From the NCBI RefSeq assembly GCF_030036535.1, contig NZ_CP080388.1, positions 1,917,001-1,981,000 on the forward strand: DNA of 64,000 nt, written 5' to 3'. The translations under genes and the position numbers were made by a program. The notes below the pieces were generated by a model, which ran no database searches, was not told the origin of the DNA, and worked only from the letters and a program-made list of their open reading frames with translations. Of the stretch, positions 8,218 to 16,787 are shown in pieces. The DNA is from Agrobacterium cucumeris (GTDB lineage Bacteria > Pseudomonadota > Alphaproteobacteria > Rhizobiales > Rhizobiaceae). Position 1 is the stretch's first letter. Each line of letters begins with the position of its first letter.

Positions 8218-9258
8218 ATGAGTGAACTCGAGATCAGCAATATCAGCAAGGATTACGGCGCCAGCCGGGCGCTTCATCCCGTGTCGATCACCGTGGAGCG
8301 GGGCGAATTCGTCACCATTCTTGGGCCCTCCGGCTGCGGCAAGTCGACGCTTTTACGCATCCTCACCGGCATCAGCCAGCCTTCGGGCGGCGAGATCCGG
8401 CTGGGTGGCAAACGCATCGATCAGGCGCCGCCGGAAGCGCGCGATATCGCCATGGTGTTCCAGTCATATGCGCTTTTCCCGCATATGTCGGTCGCCAAGA
8501 ATCTCGGCTTCGGGCTGAAAATGAAGAAGGTCGCGAAGGATGAGCGGGTGCGGCGTATCGCCCATGCGCTTGATATCTGCAATCTCACCGGGCTGGTGGA
8601 TCGCATGCCCCGGCAACTGTCCGGCGGCCAGCAGCAGCGTGTGGCGCTGGCGCGCGCCATTGTCATGCAGCCGAGCCTGCTTCTGTTCGACGAGCCGCTT
8701 TCCAATCTCGATGCCAAACTTCGCGATACGCTGCGCCATGAGCTGACCGAGCTTCACCGCCGCATCGGCGCGACAAGCCTTTATGTGACACATGATCAAG
8801 CCGAAGCCATGGCGATGTCGGACCGGATCGTCGTCATGAATGCCGGCCGGGTGGTCGAGATCGGCACGCCGCTCGAGCTTTACCGCGCGCCGAAACACGC
8901 CTTTACCGCCGGCTTCCTAGGCCAAACCAATCTGCTGCCCGTATTCGCTGAGGGCCAGCAGGCGCAATTGCCCTGGGGACAGTCCGTGACGCTTGACCGG
9001 GTTGCCGCCGGCAATGTCCAGATTTCCGTTCGTCCGGAAAACATCCACATCCGCGCCGATCAGGCCGGCGAGGGCACGGTTTCCGCCGTTTCTTTCATGG
9101 GCGCTAATGCACTCTATGCGGTCGAGATCGGCGGCCGTCAGATCCGGATCAGCCAGTCCGGTGCTGAAACTCTGATCGATGCCGGGCAGAAGGTCGCCCT
9201 GCAGTTTCCCGGCTCGGTCCATCTTCTCGATGACAGGATGGCGGGGGAGGCGGCATGA
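8218..9258 (+). CDS. ABC transporter ATP-binding protein with TOBE domain
   Basis: The 346-residue ATPase subunit of the importer. Walker A (GPSGCGKSTLL), Q-loop (FQSYALFPH), signature LSGGQQQRVALARA, Walker B (LLLFDEPLSNLDA) and switch His (VTHDQAEAM) are all present. The last 100 or so residues form a TOBE domain, as in PotA, UgpC and FbpC. The start has GGGAGG 7 nt upstream. It overlaps the next gene by 4 nt (ATGA), which indicates translational coupling. It should sit on the cytoplasmic face of the two permeases. Confidence 0.95.
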   Translation: MSELEISNISKDYGASRALHPVSITVERGEFVTILGPSGCGKSTLLRILTGISQPSGGEIRLGGKRIDQAPPEARDIAMVFQSYALFPHMSVAKNLGFGLKMKKVAKDERVRRIAHALDICNLTGLVDRMPRQLSGGQQQRVALARAIVMQPSLLLFDEPLSNLDAKLRDTLRHELTELHRRIGATSLYVTHDQAEAMAMSDRIVVMNAGRVVEIGTPLELYRAPKHAFTAGFLGQTNLLPVFAEGQQAQLPWGQSVTLDRVAAGNVQISVRPENIHIRADQAGEGTVSAVSFMGANALYAVEIGGRQIRISQSGAETLIDAGQKVALQFPGSVHLLDDRMAGEAA

Positions 9259-10112
9259 TGGCCGGGCTCCTTCGAAACGGGCGCGCCCAGCTTCTATTCT
9301 TGCTTTTGCCGGGTGTTGGGTATCTTCTGGTCTTCTTTGGCGGGCCGCTGCTGTCGGCGCTGATCGGCAGTTTCAGGCAGGAGGATGGCAGCTTCACGCT
9401 GATGTTCTACCAGCGGATTTTCACCCGCGCGTCGATGATCCGGGGGCTCACGACCTCCATCTATTACGGTGTCATGCCTGTCATCGTCTCGCTTGCGGCC
9501 TCGGTGCCGCTGGCGCTTCTGATCCGCAAGAGCTTTCTCGGTCGAAAACTGTTCAGCGGCCTTTATAAGCTACCGATGGCGGTGCCGGGTATCATCGTCG
9601 GCCTGATGGTGATCGTCGTTTTCGAAAGGGGTGGGTTCCTCGACCGGCTGGTCGCGCCGCTCGGGATCGAACTGCCCAAGCTCGTGCGCGACGACTGGGG
9701 CATCGGCGTCATTCTCGCCAGCGTCTGGAAACAGATACCCTTCATGACGCTGATCATCACCAGCGCCTTTGCGGCCATTCCCGAGGATATACGTTATGCC
9801 TCCCGCACGCTTGGCGCGTCGCGGCTGAAGACATTTTTCTTCGTGGAAGTGCCGCTCGCCATGCCCGGCATCACCGCCGCCATTCTTCTGACCTTCATCG
9901 GCTCCATGGGCTCCTATGCCATTCCCGATATCGTCGGCCCGCCCACGGCCCGGCCGCTTTCGGTGCTGATGATCCAGGAGTTCAATCAGGGCCGCTTTAA
10001 TCAGGTCTATGCCATGGGCATGGTGCTGAGCCTTTTCGCGGTCTCCGTCCTCATTCTCTATTATTCGCTGACATCCCGCATCGGCCCCGGCCAAACCCGC
10101 GGAGACGCCTGA
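9255..10112 (+). CDS. ABC transporter permease (PotB-like)
   Basis: 285 residues with about six predicted membrane spans and the cytoplasmic EAA-loop region RYASRTLGASRLKTFFFVEVPLAMPG, typical of binding-protein-dependent permeases that contact the ATPase. It overlaps the ATPase gene by 4 nt and shares one base with the next permease gene, so the two permeases are probably made as a heterodimer. Confidence 0.93.
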   Translation: MMAGLLRNGRAQLLFLLLPGVGYLLVFFGGPLLSALIGSFRQEDGSFTLMFYQRIFTRASMIRGLTTSIYYGVMPVIVSLAASVPLALLIRKSFLGRKLFSGLYKLPMAVPGIIVGLMVIVVFERGGFLDRLVAPLGIELPKLVRDDWGIGVILASVWKQIPFMTLIITSAFAAIPEDIRYASRTLGASRLKTFFFVEVPLAMPGITAAILLTFIGSMGSYAIPDIVGPPTARPLSVLMIQEFNQGRFNQVYAMGMVLSLFAVSVLILYYSLTSRIGPGQTRGDA

Positions 10113-10975
10113 TGAGTGCTATCACCATTGAACCTACCGTCACTCCCCGTCGCCGTGCCTTTACGCCGGAGGACAGGATTTTCGTCTCCATCGGGCTTTA
10201 TGGCGCGTTGACGCTCGCCATCGCCGTGCCGCTGGCTCTCATGTTCCTCTGGAGCATTGCCGACGGCTGGTCGCCGCCGCTTGTCGTGCCGGAGCATTAC
10301 ACCACGGCGCGCTGGGCGGGCATTCTCGGCGATGCAAGCCTCATCCGCGCCGCGATCAACAGTATCCTCATCGCCGTCGTCGTCACCTTCCTGACGGCAG
10401 CCATCGCGTTACCCACGGCCTGGGCCATGGCGCGTTTTCCCTTCCGGCTGAAACGGCTGGTGGAGATTTTTATTCTGGCGCCTATCATCATTCCGGGGCT
10501 GGTCGTCGCCGTCGGCATCGGGCAGGTGTTTCTTCTCTTCGGCCTTGCCTATTCGGTAACCGGGGTCATTCTCGTGCAGATCGTCGGCACCCTGCCGCTG
10601 ATGATCCGGCTGATGACGGCGGCGCTGGAGACCATTCCAGACGATCTCATTCATGCCGCCCGCTCGCTTGGCGCGGGCACTGTCGGCATCGTTCTGCACA
10701 TCATATTGCCGCTTGCGGTGCCCGGCCTTCTCGCCGGCGGGCTGATGTCTTTCATCGGCAGCTTCGAGGAATTCGACAAGTCCTTCATCGTCGGCGCGCC
10801 TGTTGTCGAGACCCTGCCGATCAAGCTTTACATGTATCTCGATCCCTATTCGATGCAGCTGCCGCTCGCCGCCATCGTCTCCTTCATCCTGCTTCTTCCC
10901 GCACTCGTCGTCTTCATCATCGCCGGCCGCATCCTGCGCGACGACCTGATGGCGGCGGGCATGGGGAAAATCTGA
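10112..10975 (+). CDS. ABC transporter permease (PotC-like)
   Basis: 287 residues, about six membrane spans, with the EAA-type loop HAARSLGAGTVGIVLHIILP. It starts at the TGATG junction with the upstream permease gene. It is the second half of the transmembrane pore. The phosphodiesterase gene follows after a short gap in the same direction. Confidence 0.93.
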   Translation: MSAITIEPTVTPRRRAFTPEDRIFVSIGLYGALTLAIAVPLALMFLWSIADGWSPPLVVPEHYTTARWAGILGDASLIRAAINSILIAVVVTFLTAAIALPTAWAMARFPFRLKRLVEIFILAPIIIPGLVVAVGIGQVFLLFGLAYSVTGVILVQIVGTLPLMIRLMTAALETIPDDLIHAARSLGAGTVGIVLHIILPLAVPGLLAGGLMSFIGSFEEFDKSFIVGAPVVETLPIKLYMYLDPYSMQLPLAAIVSFILLLPALVVFIIAGRILRDDLMAAGMGKI

Positions 10976-11021
10976 TCCGGGCGCTCAAACCCGGTAATTG
11001 CAACGTCCGAAAGTGAAAACC

Positions 11022-11918
11022 ATGCATCAAACCCTTGCAGCCTCCCGTAAGACCTCCAATCCCTGCAATGTCCTCGCGCTCTGCTCGCGCGACAATCCGG
11101 CCATCCTGACCATCGCCCATCGCGGCTTCTGGACCGCCACCGCCGAAAACTCGCTCGCCTCCGTCCGCGCCGCGGTTGCGGCCGGCGTGGAGATGATCGA
11201 GATAGACACGCAGGCGACGGCCGATGGCCGGCTGGTCGTCATTCATGACGAAACGCTCGACCGCACCACGACGGGCAAGGGCACCGTGAGCGCGCTGCCT
11301 TTCGAGGTGGTCCGCGCAGCGAAGCTGAAGGCCGGCGCGGGCGGCGATGCGGCTGGCGTGACCGATGAATGCGTGCCGACGCTGGAAGAACTGCTGGAAG
11401 AGGCGCGTGGCAAGATCACCGTCAATATCGACACCAAATTCACCCGCGATCTGCCACAGGTCATGGAAACCGTGCTGCGGCTCGGCGTCGAGGATCAGGT
11501 GCTGGTGAAAACCGATATCGATCCCGAGGCCGATCGTTTCGAGGTGCTGGAGACTGACTGGTTCGGCAAAATCCCGCATATGCCGATGTTCCCGGTGAGA
11601 AAGGGCAAGTTTGCCGAGGACCTGCGCCGGATCGAAGCCTTGAAGGCGCCGATGATCGAAGTGAAATTTACCGATATTGCCGATCTGGCCGAAGGCCGTG
11701 ACGAGATGGAGCGCCAGAACATCCGCCTGTGGATCAACTCGCTCGACGTTTCCCATTGCCTTGATTTCAACGATACGCGGGCGCTTTCAAATCCGGAAGC
11801 CGTCTGGGGTGCACTTGCCGGGGCTGGCGTCGGCGCGATCCAGACCGATGAAGTCGAAGCCTTCACCAACTGGCTGAAGGCGGGCGCCGGTGAGACGGGC
11901 AGGGCGTGGACACGATGA
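11022..11918 (+). CDS. Glycerophosphodiester phosphodiesterase family protein
   Basis: About 298 residues, GDPD family. The N-terminal catalytic core is visible: IAHRGFW (first catalytic His-Arg), AENSLAS with the metal-ligand Glu, EMIEIDTQ and VVIHDETLDRTT (second catalytic His). Members hydrolyse glycerophosphodiesters to an alcohol and a phosphomonoester. The ATG at 11022 is preferred over a TTG at 10998. No signal peptide is seen, so the enzyme should act in the cytoplasm on imported substrate. It sits 46 nt after the permease gene and overlaps the phosphatase gene by 4 nt, so transport and hydrolysis are co-expressed. Confidence 0.9.
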   Translation: MHQTLAASRKTSNPCNVLALCSRDNPAILTIAHRGFWTATAENSLASVRAAVAAGVEMIEIDTQATADGRLVVIHDETLDRTTTGKGTVSALPFEVVRAAKLKAGAGGDAAGVTDECVPTLEELLEEARGKITVNIDTKFTRDLPQVMETVLRLGVEDQVLVKTDIDPEADRFEVLETDWFGKIPHMPMFPVRKGKFAEDLRRIEALKAPMIEVKFTDIADLAEGRDEMERQNIRLWINSLDVSHCLDFNDTRALSNPEAVWGALAGAGVGAIQTDEVEAFTNWLKAGAGETGRAWTR

Positions 11919-12700
11919 ACGAGCGTCTCGAACGCGCCGTCGCCATCATCGAGGAAGCGATGGGCCTTGCCCTTCGCTTTTTCGAGGCCCGCGACGCCAT
12001 CGCCGCCCGGACGAAGGGTTTTCAGGATTTCGTCTCGGAAGCCGATACCACGGTCGAAAGGTTGATCCGCGACCGTCTGGCGGCGGCTTTTCCCGGCGAA
12101 ACCGTGCTGGGGGAAGAAATGGGCGGTGTTGCCGATGACGCCTATTGGATTATCGATCCCATCGATGGCACCGCCAATTTCCTGCGCGGTTCGCCGCTCT
12201 GGGGTATCTCCCTCGGCTTCGTGCGCAACGACCGGCCGGAACTCGGCGTCGTCGCCATGCCCGTCTTCAAGGACATTTATGCGGCGGCGGATGGAGCCGG
12301 GCTGATGCTGAATGGCAAGCCGCTTTCCCGCCATGTGCCCTTTGAGGATGTGCAGGTCATGTCGCTTGGCGACAGCGCCGCTGCCGATGCGGAAGAGGTG
12401 GCGGCTCTTACCGTCGGGCTCAGGCATGCGGGCTGGGTGGTGGAATCCATCCGCTCGACATCGATCGGCCTTGCCTTTGCCGCGCGCGGCATCTTCGACG
12501 GCCATCTGCAGAAGCTGACGACCATGTGGGATATCGCCGGCGGCGTCGTTCTCGCAAGGGAAGCGGGTCTCGATGTCCGTATCGGGACGCGCCCCGGCAG
12601 CGACATCCCCTGGGTCGCCGCCGCAACGCCGGCGCTGATGGCGGTGACGGAAGGGCTGTGGCCGGAGATCAGGGGAAAAGTGCCGGCGGAGCCCGCGTGA
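11915..12700 (+). CDS. Inositol monophosphatase family protein
   Basis: 261 residues, the usual length for this Li-sensitive phosphatase family. The metal-binding motifs are intact: VLGEEMG (Glu pair), DPIDGTANFLRG, and the second motif WDIAGGVVLAREAG. A GTG at 11906 could also start the gene, but the ATG at 11915 overlaps the preceding stop as ATGA, so coupling is likely. It would remove phosphate from the monoester made by the upstream diesterase; inositol phosphate is the natural guess, though the family also takes other polyol and nucleotide phosphates. It is the last gene of the operon. Confidence 0.9.
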   Translation: MNERLERAVAIIEEAMGLALRFFEARDAIAARTKGFQDFVSEADTTVERLIRDRLAAAFPGETVLGEEMGGVADDAYWIIDPIDGTANFLRGSPLWGISLGFVRNDRPELGVVAMPVFKDIYAAADGAGLMLNGKPLSRHVPFEDVQVMSLGDSAAADAEEVAALTVGLRHAGWVVESIRSTSIGLAFAARGIFDGHLQKLTTMWDIAGGVVLAREAGLDVRIGTRPGSDIPWVAAATPALMAVTEGLWPEIRGKVPAEPA

Positions 12701-12702
12701 AT

Positions 12703-12719
12703 CTTCTGAAAAGCAGAAG
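12703..12719 (+). terminator. Hairpin between convergent genes
   Basis: CTTCTG-AAAAG-CAGAAG lies just after the phosphatase stop, followed by a second longer inverted repeat (CTTCAGA/TCTGAAG). No U-run follows, so it is a weak candidate. Confidence 0.3.
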
Positions 12720-12763
12720 CCGGGTGCTCTTCAGACACTCGGCATCCTGCTGCTTTCTGAAGG

Positions 12764-13513
12764 TCAGTGTTTGCGGGCGAGAGCGACGGCATCCGCGCCG
12801 GCTGGAAAGTGGAGCTGTCCCGAGTTGTCATGCACCGCGCTCCAAACCGCTTCGCCGACATCACTTTCATGGGTGGTCAAAGCCGGTTGGGCGAAAGTTT
12901 CGAGAATTGGTCCTGCGAAGCCCATGTAATCTTCGGGAAGCAGCTGCTCAAGCGGTAGAATGGCGTTGTGCGTGAAGCTGGTTGTCGGGGCATAACCCGG
13001 CTCTACCAGCTTCACGCCAATGTTGAAATGCGCCAGTTCATGCGTGAGCGAACCGGTAAATCCCTCAATAGCCTGCTTGCTGGCGGTATAGGCGGCGGCA
13101 AGCGGGAAAGAAGCAAGCGTAACACTGGACGTGACGTTGATGATCATGCCGGATTGGCGTTTTCTCATCTGCGGGATGACCGCCTGTGTCATGGCCATCA
13201 CACCGAAGCTGTTGGTGTCGAAGATCGTGCGCACCGCCGACATCGGTGTAGTCTCAAAGGCGCCGACCATACCGATGCCGGCATTATTCACCAAAACGTC
13301 GATCGGGCCGGCCGCATCGATCGCTGCTGCAATGCTATGCTCGTCTGTCACATCCAGTGACAGCACGCGCAACCGGCCGGTATCGTCAGCAAAGCGGGCA
13401 GCGCTTGGACGCCGCATGGTGGCGATGACGTTCCAGCCGCGTGCGAGGAACAGTTCGGCAATCGCTTTGCCATAACCCGACGACGTGCCGGTAATCAGGA
13501 TGGTGTTGGTCAT
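12764..13513 (-). CDS. Short-chain dehydrogenase/reductase
   Basis: 249 residues, classical SDR. The cofactor motif TGTSSGYG is at residues 8-15, NNAG at 76-79, and the catalytic Ser, Tyr142 and Lys146 lie in the segment SSVTLASFPLAAAYTASKQ. An Arg-Arg after the second strand (ATMRRPS) suggests NADP(H) preference. The substrate cannot be deduced. It diverges from an AraC regulator, the usual arrangement of an SDR with its activator. Confidence 0.92.
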   Translation of the reverse strand: MTNTILITGTSSGYGKAIAELFLARGWNVIATMRRPSAARFADDTGRLRVLSLDVTDEHSIAAAIDAAGPIDVLVNNAGIGMVGAFETTPMSAVRTIFDTNSFGVMAMTQAVIPQMRKRQSGMIINVTSSVTLASFPLAAAYTASKQAIEGFTGSLTHELAHFNIGVKLVEPGYAPTTSFTHNAILPLEQLLPEDYMGFAGPILETFAQPALTTHESDVGEAVWSAVHDNSGQLHFPAGADAVALARKH

Positions 13514-13569
13514 GGTAAATCTCCGTTGTTGATGTGCGGGAGATAGACGGGCTGAGGTGGATGATATAT

Positions 13570-13580
13570 GCTCAATGAGC
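13570..13580. promoter_or_regulatory. Small palindrome between the SDR and AraC genes
   Basis: GCTCA-A-TGAGC is a perfect inverted repeat in the 92-bp divergent promoter region. It could be part of a regulator site but is short. Confidence 0.25.
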
Positions 13581-13605
13581 TATTATTTGTTATCGATCGT
13601 CCAAA

Positions 13606-14535
13606 ATGGATCCTCTCAGCGATATCGTCGACCTTTTGCGACCCAGTGCCGCCGTCTCGAAGCCGATTTCCGGCAAGGGCAGATGGGGAGTGCGCTATCG
13701 TCCGCATGATGCGCCGGGTTTCGCGCTCGTCCTTGCAGGTGCGGCATGGGTGATGATGGAAGGCCGGGTTCCTCTCAGGTTGACATGCGGAGATTTCCTG
13801 CTTCTGCCCACAACGCCGGCTTTTTCGCTTTGTAGCGAGACCGATGTCGAATGTGTTCCCGTCGAACCGCAGGATCGGGCTGTCCGTCATGGCGAACAGG
13901 AGGGGGCGCCCGATTTTGTCGCGCTGGGCGGAAGCTTCAGGTTCGAACGCATCAATGCTTCACTTCTGCTGTCACTGATGCCCGAAATGATCTACGTGCC
14001 GGCAGAGGAGAAAGGCGCATCGCGGCTGGCGCGGCTGATCGAGCTGTTATCAGAGGAATGCGCCGGCGAGGATCCGGGCAAGGAGCTGATCATCCGGCGC
14101 ATGCTGGAAGTCCTTCTGGTGGAAGCGCTGCGCCGACCGGGAGCGGGCAATGCGGCAATTCCCGCGGGATTGGTAAAGGCAATGCGTTTACCCGGCCTTG
14201 CCCGTGCATTATCGGCCATGCATGAAGATGTTCGTGTGGGCTGGACGGTTGCGGAACTGGCGGGAATCGCCGGCATGTCGCGTTCGGCCTTTTCCGCACG
14301 CTTCGTTGAAATGGTGGGCTGCGCGCCGATCGAATATCTCGCCCGGTGGCGGATGGCGCTTGCCAGGGATGCGCTCATGAGCGGGGTAAAATCGCTCGAC
14401 CGCATTGCCGATGAGATCGGCTATGAATCCGCCAGCGCATTCAGCACCGCGTTCCGCCGGAGAATGGGCGTTGCTCCAGGAAGCTTTGCCCGGGCAAACA
14501 ATGACGATCGTCCCCATTCCACGGCTTTTCTTTAG
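13606..14535 (+). CDS. AraC family transcriptional regulator (cupin_6 type)
   Basis: 309 residues. The N-terminal half has the cupin-like ligand domain found in regulators of oxidoreductases (MDPLSDIVDLLRP, then GDFLLLPTTPAF). The C-terminal 100 residues hold the two AraC helix-turn-helix units (WTVAELAGIAGMSRSAFSAR and LDRIADEIGYESASAFSTAF). It is divergent from the SDR gene and probably controls it. Confidence 0.9.
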   Translation: MDPLSDIVDLLRPSAAVSKPISGKGRWGVRYRPHDAPGFALVLAGAAWVMMEGRVPLRLTCGDFLLLPTTPAFSLCSETDVECVPVEPQDRAVRHGEQEGAPDFVALGGSFRFERINASLLLSLMPEMIYVPAEEKGASRLARLIELLSEECAGEDPGKELIIRRMLEVLLVEALRRPGAGNAAIPAGLVKAMRLPGLARALSAMHEDVRVGWTVAELAGIAGMSRSAFSARFVEMVGCAPIEYLARWRMALARDALMSGVKSLDRIADEIGYESASAFSTAFRRRMGVAPGSFARANNDDRPHSTAFL

Positions 14536-14538
14536 CTA

Positions 14539-14553
14539 TTGCCCTCGTGGCAA
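14539..14553. terminator. Weak hairpin between convergent genes
   Basis: TTGCC-CTCGT-GGCAA lies 4 nt after the AraC gene stop and ahead of the convergent flavin reductase gene end. The stem is only 5 bp with no U-run. Confidence 0.25.
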
Positions 14554-14566
14554 CGCCTGAAACCCT

Positions 14567-15139
14567 TTAGGAGTTGGCTCCGCGTTCCTCCTTGACGGTA
14601 TAGTCGCGCTCGCTCCAGAGCAGGGCCCTGCGCAGCGGGTCAGACGTCGCTTCAATGATGGCCCCGACAAACAGGATATGGTCGGCGGCATCGATGGAGC
14701 CGACGAGTTCGCAATCCAGGGATAGCAGCGCGCCGTCAAGCTTCGGGTTTCCCGAAGGCCAGAGACCCCAGTCGCCGACGGAAAATCGGTCCGGCAGGTT
14801 GCCTTTTCCGGCAAATATGTCGGCAATTTCCTCCTGTCCTCTTGCAAGTGCTGCGACGGAGAAGCGTCGGCTTGCGGCGATCAGATCAACCATGCGGCTG
14901 CTGGCATCGATGGAGATCATCAGATACGGGGGCTCGGCGCTGAGCGGCATGAAGGAGGTGATCGTTCGTCCGACCCTTTCTCCGGCATGGGAGGCCGTGG
15001 CCAAAGCCACGGTAAAGGCAAGGGCGGCCATCGCGTCTTTGAATTCGCGGGGGGAAATCGTCGGTGAAACGGTGCCTTTGAGCGGAATATGCGTATGGCT
15101 TATCACGCTGCCATCGATCAGCCTGAGATTATGAGACAT
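14567..15139 (-). CDS. Flavin reductase-like protein (FMN-binding)
   Basis: 190 residues of the flavin reductase-like split-barrel family: FTVALATASHAGERVGRTIT, then SAEPPYLMISID and a C-terminal FVGAIIEA segment. Members reduce free FMN or FAD with NAD(P)H, or bind FMN directly. It is the third gene of the sodB-ferredoxin unit with only 11 nt between it and the ferredoxin gene. This suggests a role in electron supply or redox repair under superoxide stress. Confidence 0.85.
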   Translation of the reverse strand: MSHNLRLIDGSVISHTHIPLKGTVSPTISPREFKDAMAALAFTVALATASHAGERVGRTITSFMPLSAEPPYLMISIDASSRMVDLIAASRRFSVAALARGQEEIADIFAGKGNLPDRFSVGDWGLWPSGNPKLDGALLSLDCELVGSIDAADHILFVGAIIEATSDPLRRALLWSERDYTVKEERGANS

Positions 15140-15150
15140 GCAGTGCCGGG

Positions 15151-15486
15151 CTAACCGCCCGCTCCCGGGTTCTTGGAAAAAATGGAAAACTTGGCTGCGG
15201 CGCCATTCATGACGTCGGCATTATCAGGCGACTGCCTTTTCTGGTGTACGCGGGGCCAGATGCCCGAATAGTGGCGATTGAGGTCGAGCCAGACATGCAG
15301 CCCGGCTTCGGTATCCGGCCGGATTGCTGCCGCAGGACATTCGCGCTCGCAGATGCCGCAATCGATACATTGGTCGGGATGAATAACGAGCATGTTCTCG
15401 CCTTCGTAGAAACATTCGACCGGGCAGACTTCCACGCAGTCCATGTATTTGCAGGCGATGCAGTTTTCGGTAACGACATAGGGCAT
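15151..15486 (-). CDS. fdxA: 7Fe (3Fe-4S/4Fe-4S) ferredoxin
   Basis: 111 residues, matching the bacterial 7Fe ferredoxin FdxA in length and start ([22 protein letters not shown]). The first motif carries Cys9, Cys17 and Cys21, and the second is [12 protein letters not shown], giving one 3Fe-4S and one 4Fe-4S cluster. The tail ([15 protein letters not shown]) also fits FdxA. It lies between sodB and the flavin reductase gene on the same strand, so the three are probably one transcript, separated from sodB by a strong stem-loop. Confidence 0.9.
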   Translation of the reverse strand: MPYVVTENCIACKYMDCVEVCPVECFYEGENMLVIHPDQCIDCGICERECPAAAIRPDTEAGLHVWLDLNRHYSGIWPRVHQKRQSPDNADVMNGAAAKFSIFSKNPGAGG

Positions 15487-15506
15487 TGAAACGCTCGAAT
15501 GAAGTT

Positions 15507-15533
15507 GCAGCCGGACGGCGGCTGTCCGGCTGC
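15507..15533 (-). promoter_or_regulatory. Intercistronic stem-loop between sodB and the ferredoxin gene
   Basis: GCAGCCGGAC-GGCGGCT-GTCCGGCTGC is a perfect 10-bp stem in the 105-nt gap. No U-run follows on the minus strand, so partial termination or 3'-end stabilisation of the sodB segment is more likely than full termination. Confidence 0.5.
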
Positions 15534-15591
15534 GCCTGACCCGGCCAGCCGCACGAGGGCAGCGGCAGAGGCCGGATCGGTGGGGCTCAGA

Positions 15592-16191
15592 TCAGAGGCG
15601 GGCGGCCACGGCTTGCCAGTTCACCAGATTGTCGAGGAAGTTCTCGATATAGGCCGGGCGCTTGTTGCGGAAATCGATATAGTAGCTGTGCTCCCACACA
15701 TCGCAGCCGAGAAGCGCCTTCTGGCCGAAGCACAGCGGATTGACGCCGTTTTCGGTGCGGGTGATTTTCAGCGTGCCGTCGGTATCCACCACCAGCCATG
15801 CCCAGCCCGAGCCGAATTGCGAGGCGCCGGCGAGGGCGAAATTCTGCTTGAACAGCGATACCGAGCCGAAGGATTGCGTCAGCGCATCCTCAAGCGTCTT
15901 AGGGATGGCGTGATTTCCCGGTCCCATGATCTCCCAGAAGAGATTGTGGTTCCAGTGCTGGGAGGCATTGTTGAAGATGCCGGACTGGGCGATTGCGCCC
16001 TTCTCATAGGTGCCCCGGACGATGTCCTCGAGGTTGCTTTTCTCCCATGCAGTGCCTGATATCGCCTTGTTGAGATTATCGACATAGGCCTTGTGGTGAA
16101 GATCGTGATGAAACTTCAGCGTCTCTTCGGACATGCCCGAGGCAGCGAGCGCATCATGGGCATAGGGGAGGTCGGGAAGCTGGAAAGCCAT
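15592..16191 (-). CDS. sodB: Superoxide dismutase, Fe/Mn family
   Basis: 199 residues from the ATG at 16191, which has AAAGGA about 7 nt upstream; a longer frame to 16248 lacks support. The family metal ligands are visible: the His in LKFHHDLHHKAYVDNLN, the His of HWNHNLFWEIM, and the Asp/His pair of DVWEHSYYIDFRNKRP. The residue pattern (AFQLPDLPYAHDAL start) is that of iron SodB. It converts superoxide to hydrogen peroxide and oxygen in the cytoplasm. It is first in a three-gene unit, and its promoter has the architecture of SoxR targets. Rhizobiaceae carry several sodB copies; this resembles the SoxR-controlled one described in Agrobacterium. Confidence 0.94.
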   Translation of the reverse strand: MAFQLPDLPYAHDALAASGMSEETLKFHHDLHHKAYVDNLNKAISGTAWEKSNLEDIVRGTYEKGAIAQSGIFNNASQHWNHNLFWEIMGPGNHAIPKTLEDALTQSFGSVSLFKQNFALAGASQFGSGWAWLVVDTDGTLKITRTENGVNPLCFGQKALLGCDVWEHSYYIDFRNKRPAYIENFLDNLVNWQAVAARL

Positions 16192-16258
16192 GGGGTATCC
16201 TTTGTCAACTGTTCGCTCAAGAGCATGAAATGAGCCTTGCGGAAACAAGGTGACAATA

Positions 16259-16289
16259 CTTCTAGGAGCTCAACCATGGTTGAGGTCAA
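16259..16289 (-). promoter_or_regulatory. SoxR-type promoter and SoxR box of the sodB operon
   Basis: On the minus strand, -35 TTGACC (16289-16284) and -10 TAGAAG (16264-16259) are separated by 19 bp, the over-long spacer typical of MerR/SoxR-activated promoters. Between them lies a perfect palindrome, CTCAACCATGGTTGAG (16269-16284), whose CTCAA-N6-TTGAG arms and spacing match the SoxR-box consensus. No soxR gene is in the window. Confidence 0.8.
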
Positions 16290-16298
16290 GAGGTTTTT

Positions 16299-16787
16299 TC
16301 ATCGGGAGGGGAGGGCGTGTTCACTCACGTCTGGCACGTCAAACTCAAACCTCGGTATCATCCTTCCCGGGATCGACCCTGAGGGAACCACGCCCGTCTC
16401 TTTGGCACCCATGCGCTTATAGAACGAGGCAGCACCGGGATCGGATTCGATGAGAAGGGTCCGCCTGCCATGATCCCGGCAGATCGAAATCGCCCACTGG
16501 AAGAGAGCTCGCCCTGTGCCCAGCCCCTGCAACCTCGGTTCGACGAAAAGAGCTTCGAGCTCGGCGGCGCTGCTTTCTTTAAGGGATAGTTGGGCGACGC
16601 CCGCGAGCTCCCCTTCGGCAATTGCGACCTGAAAAAATGACTCGCGCATTTTCCGGGGGGTGATTGTCAGCTCTGAACGACAGGCACGCAGGAATTCCTC
16701 ATCATAACCCCACACGGCCTTCGATCGCAGGCAAAGTTCTGTCAGCGCGTCTGCTTCCGCAAACGATGCCGCTCTAAGCGTCAGCAT
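16299..16787 (-). CDS. GNAT family N-acetyltransferase
   Basis: 162 residues with the acetyl-CoA pyrophosphate-binding loop RLQGLGTGRAL after the beta4 strand (ELEALFVEP), and the C-terminal SDPGAASFYKRMGA segment typical of GNAT enzymes. The acceptor is unknown. Its stop lies only 10 nt from the sodB -35 element on the same strand, so some read-through into sodB is possible, though sodB has its own promoter. Confidence 0.88.
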   Translation of the reverse strand: MLTLRAASFAEADALTELCLRSKAVWGYDEEFLRACRSELTITPRKMRESFFQVAIAEGELAGVAQLSLKESSAAELEALFVEPRLQGLGTGRALFQWAISICRDHGRRTLLIESDPGAASFYKRMGAKETGVVPSGSIPGRMIPRFEFDVPDVSEHALPSR

